Source of the DNA: Bacillus kwashiorkori | GTDB lineage: Bacteria; Bacillota; Bacilli; Bacillales; Caldibacillaceae | DNA length: 64,000 nucleotides | Assembly (NCBI RefSeq): GCF_001375515.1 | Contig: NZ_CTDX01000016.1 | Coordinates: 1 to 64,000 of the forward strand | Reading direction: 5' to 3' | Part shown: piece by piece, positions 63,263 to 64,000 of the stretch | How the letters are laid out: each line of letters begins with the position of its first letter | Position numbering within the stretch: position 1 is the first letter of the stretch | Translations under genes and position numbers: made by a program | The notes under the pieces: generated by a model | Databases searched by the model: none | Told to the model about the DNA's origin: nothing | The model's input: only the letters and a program-made list of their open reading frames with translations

Positions 63263-64000
63263 TTGAATCATCAAGATTTAGATAGTTTGAGACAAAAAAT
63301 AGATGAAATTAATTTGCAATTACTTGATTTAATATCCGAAAGAGGACAGCTTGCGAAACAAATTGGGGAAATAAAAAAAATGCAAGGAATAAATCGTTTT
63401 GACCCAATACGAGAAAGACGAATGTTAGATGAACTAGTCAGTAAAAATAATGGTCCATTTGACAATACAACGATTGAACATTTATTTAAAGAAATTTTTA
63501 AAGCGGCATTAGAATTGCAAGAAGATGACCACCGTAAAACATTGCTCGTCTCTCGAGATAATCAGCGAGAAAATACGATTGTACATGTGAACGGGGCTTT
63601 GTTTGGCAATGGAGAACCACATTTTGTATTTGGTCCTTGCTCAGTGGAATCCTATGAACAAACGGATGCAGTTGCAAAATCATTGAAAGAAAAAGGGCTC
63701 CGTTTAATACGGGGAGGTGCCTTTAAACCGCGAACATCTCCGTACGATTTCCAAGGTTTAGGTTTTGAAGGATTGAAAATATTGAAAGAAGTTGCTAACA
63801 ATTATCAACTTGCTGTCGTTAGTGAAATTGTTAATCCATCCCATATTGAAAAAGCTTTAGATTATATAGATGTCATTCAAATAGGGGCACGCAATATGCA
63901 AAACTTTGAATTGTTAAAAGCAGCTGGTTCTGTAAATAAGCCTGTATTATTAAAGCGTGGACTAGCTGCAACAATTGAAGAATTTATCCTAGCGGCAGAG
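63263..64000 (+). CDS. aroA: AroA: chorismate mutase-DAHP synthase (cut by the window end)
   Basis: The 246 residues visible are the 5' part. Residues 1-about 85 are an AroQ-type chorismate mutase ([20 protein letters not shown]), followed by a linker and the beginning of the DAHP synthase domain ([46 protein letters not shown]). It makes DAHP from PEP and erythrose-4-phosphate, and the mutase domain gives feedback by chorismate/prephenate. Start TTG at 63263 after GGAAGGTG. It is open to the end of the window. This is the Bacillus AroA(G) arrangement. Confidence 0.95.
   Translation, partial: MNHQDLDSLRQKIDEINLQLLDLISERGQLAKQIGEIKKMQGINRFDPIRERRMLDELVSKNNGPFDNTTIEHLFKEIFKAALELQEDDHRKTLLVSRDNQRENTIVHVNGALFGNGEPHFVFGPCSVESYEQTDAVAKSLKEKGLRLIRGGAFKPRTSPYDFQGLGFEGLKILKEVANNYQLAVVSEIVNPSHIEKALDYIDVIQIGARNMQNFELLKAAGSVNKPVLLKRGLAATIEEFILAAE

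Overview
The window is about 64 kb of low-GC Firmicute chromosome, almost certainly from an endospore-forming Bacillaceae. Three things support this. The tRNA order matches the long trnB-type cluster of Bacillus subtilis. Gene content and order follow the B. subtilis men–ytk–ytl–met–ytp–leuS–ytg–ytm–ytp–murC–ytx–aroA segment, with a Cse60-type sporulation protein and SftA present. The regulatory style is also Bacillus-like: SAM-I riboswitch, leucine T-box, Zur-type operator, TTG/GTG starts and strong AGGAGG-like ribosome sites. The genus cannot be fixed from the sequence alone.

Layout: (1) 1-2256, the 3' part of a tRNA operon with 19 tRNA genes (Lys to Glu) and a terminator; the rRNA genes and the Val and Thr tRNAs expected upstream lie outside. 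Between tRNA-His and tRNA-Gly(UCC) is an unusual array: two 174-bp repeats carrying the 5' half of tRNA-Gly, with three copies of an 81-bp hairpin-bearing element inserted at two different points of the tRNA sequence. (2) 2257-2510, a remnant resembling the start of an ISL3-type insertion sequence. (3) 2511-10169, menaquinone synthesis: menA, then divergent menF-menD-menH-menB-menE. menC is not in the usual place after menE. (4) 10237-14499, small housekeeping genes: a zinc-binding lipoprotein under a Zur-like operator, yidD, dps, a frameshifted lipoprotein gene and the Nudix hydrolase ytkD. (5) 14560-23656, two ABC importers: a NitT/TauT-type ytl operon and an oligopeptide operon oppDFABC. 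(6) 23802-31579, pckA, S-box-controlled metK, ytoA, the C35 terpene synthase ytpB, the ytqA-ytqB RNA-modification pair and ytzC.

(7) 31875-39891, an MFS transporter, leuS with a T-box leader, a cse60-like gene, a BaiN-type flavoprotein, a MurJ/YtgP-type flippase and a small Gly-rich coiled-coil protein. (8) 40110-50436, a small-subunit-type rRNA pseudouridine synthase, ytzE, pepV, the thpR–ytlQ–ytlR–ytmP run, ytzH, trmB, ytnP, ytzB and an M42 aminopeptidase. Directly after ytnP is a 212-bp GC-rich structured element bounded by a 13-bp direct repeat. (9) 50505-58924, a YjjX/DUF84 NTPase, a lipoprotein, ytpP-ytpQ-ytpR, sftA, murC, ytxG and ytxH. (10) 59342-64000, a Rieske-FAD oxidoreductase, a large FtsA-like ATPase with ubiquitin-like C-terminal repeats, and the 5' part of the chorismate mutase–DAHP synthase gene aroA, cut by the window end.

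Most genes are ordinary core Bacillaceae functions. Chorismate enters menaquinone synthesis through menF, and the first shikimate enzyme is at the other end of the window. The two places where the sequence is not explained by known genes are the tRNA-Gly array (1343-1771) and the GC-rich element after ytnP (about 48629-48860). Both look like small structured, non-coding, possibly mobile elements. No CRISPR array, prophage, complete transposon or defence island was seen.
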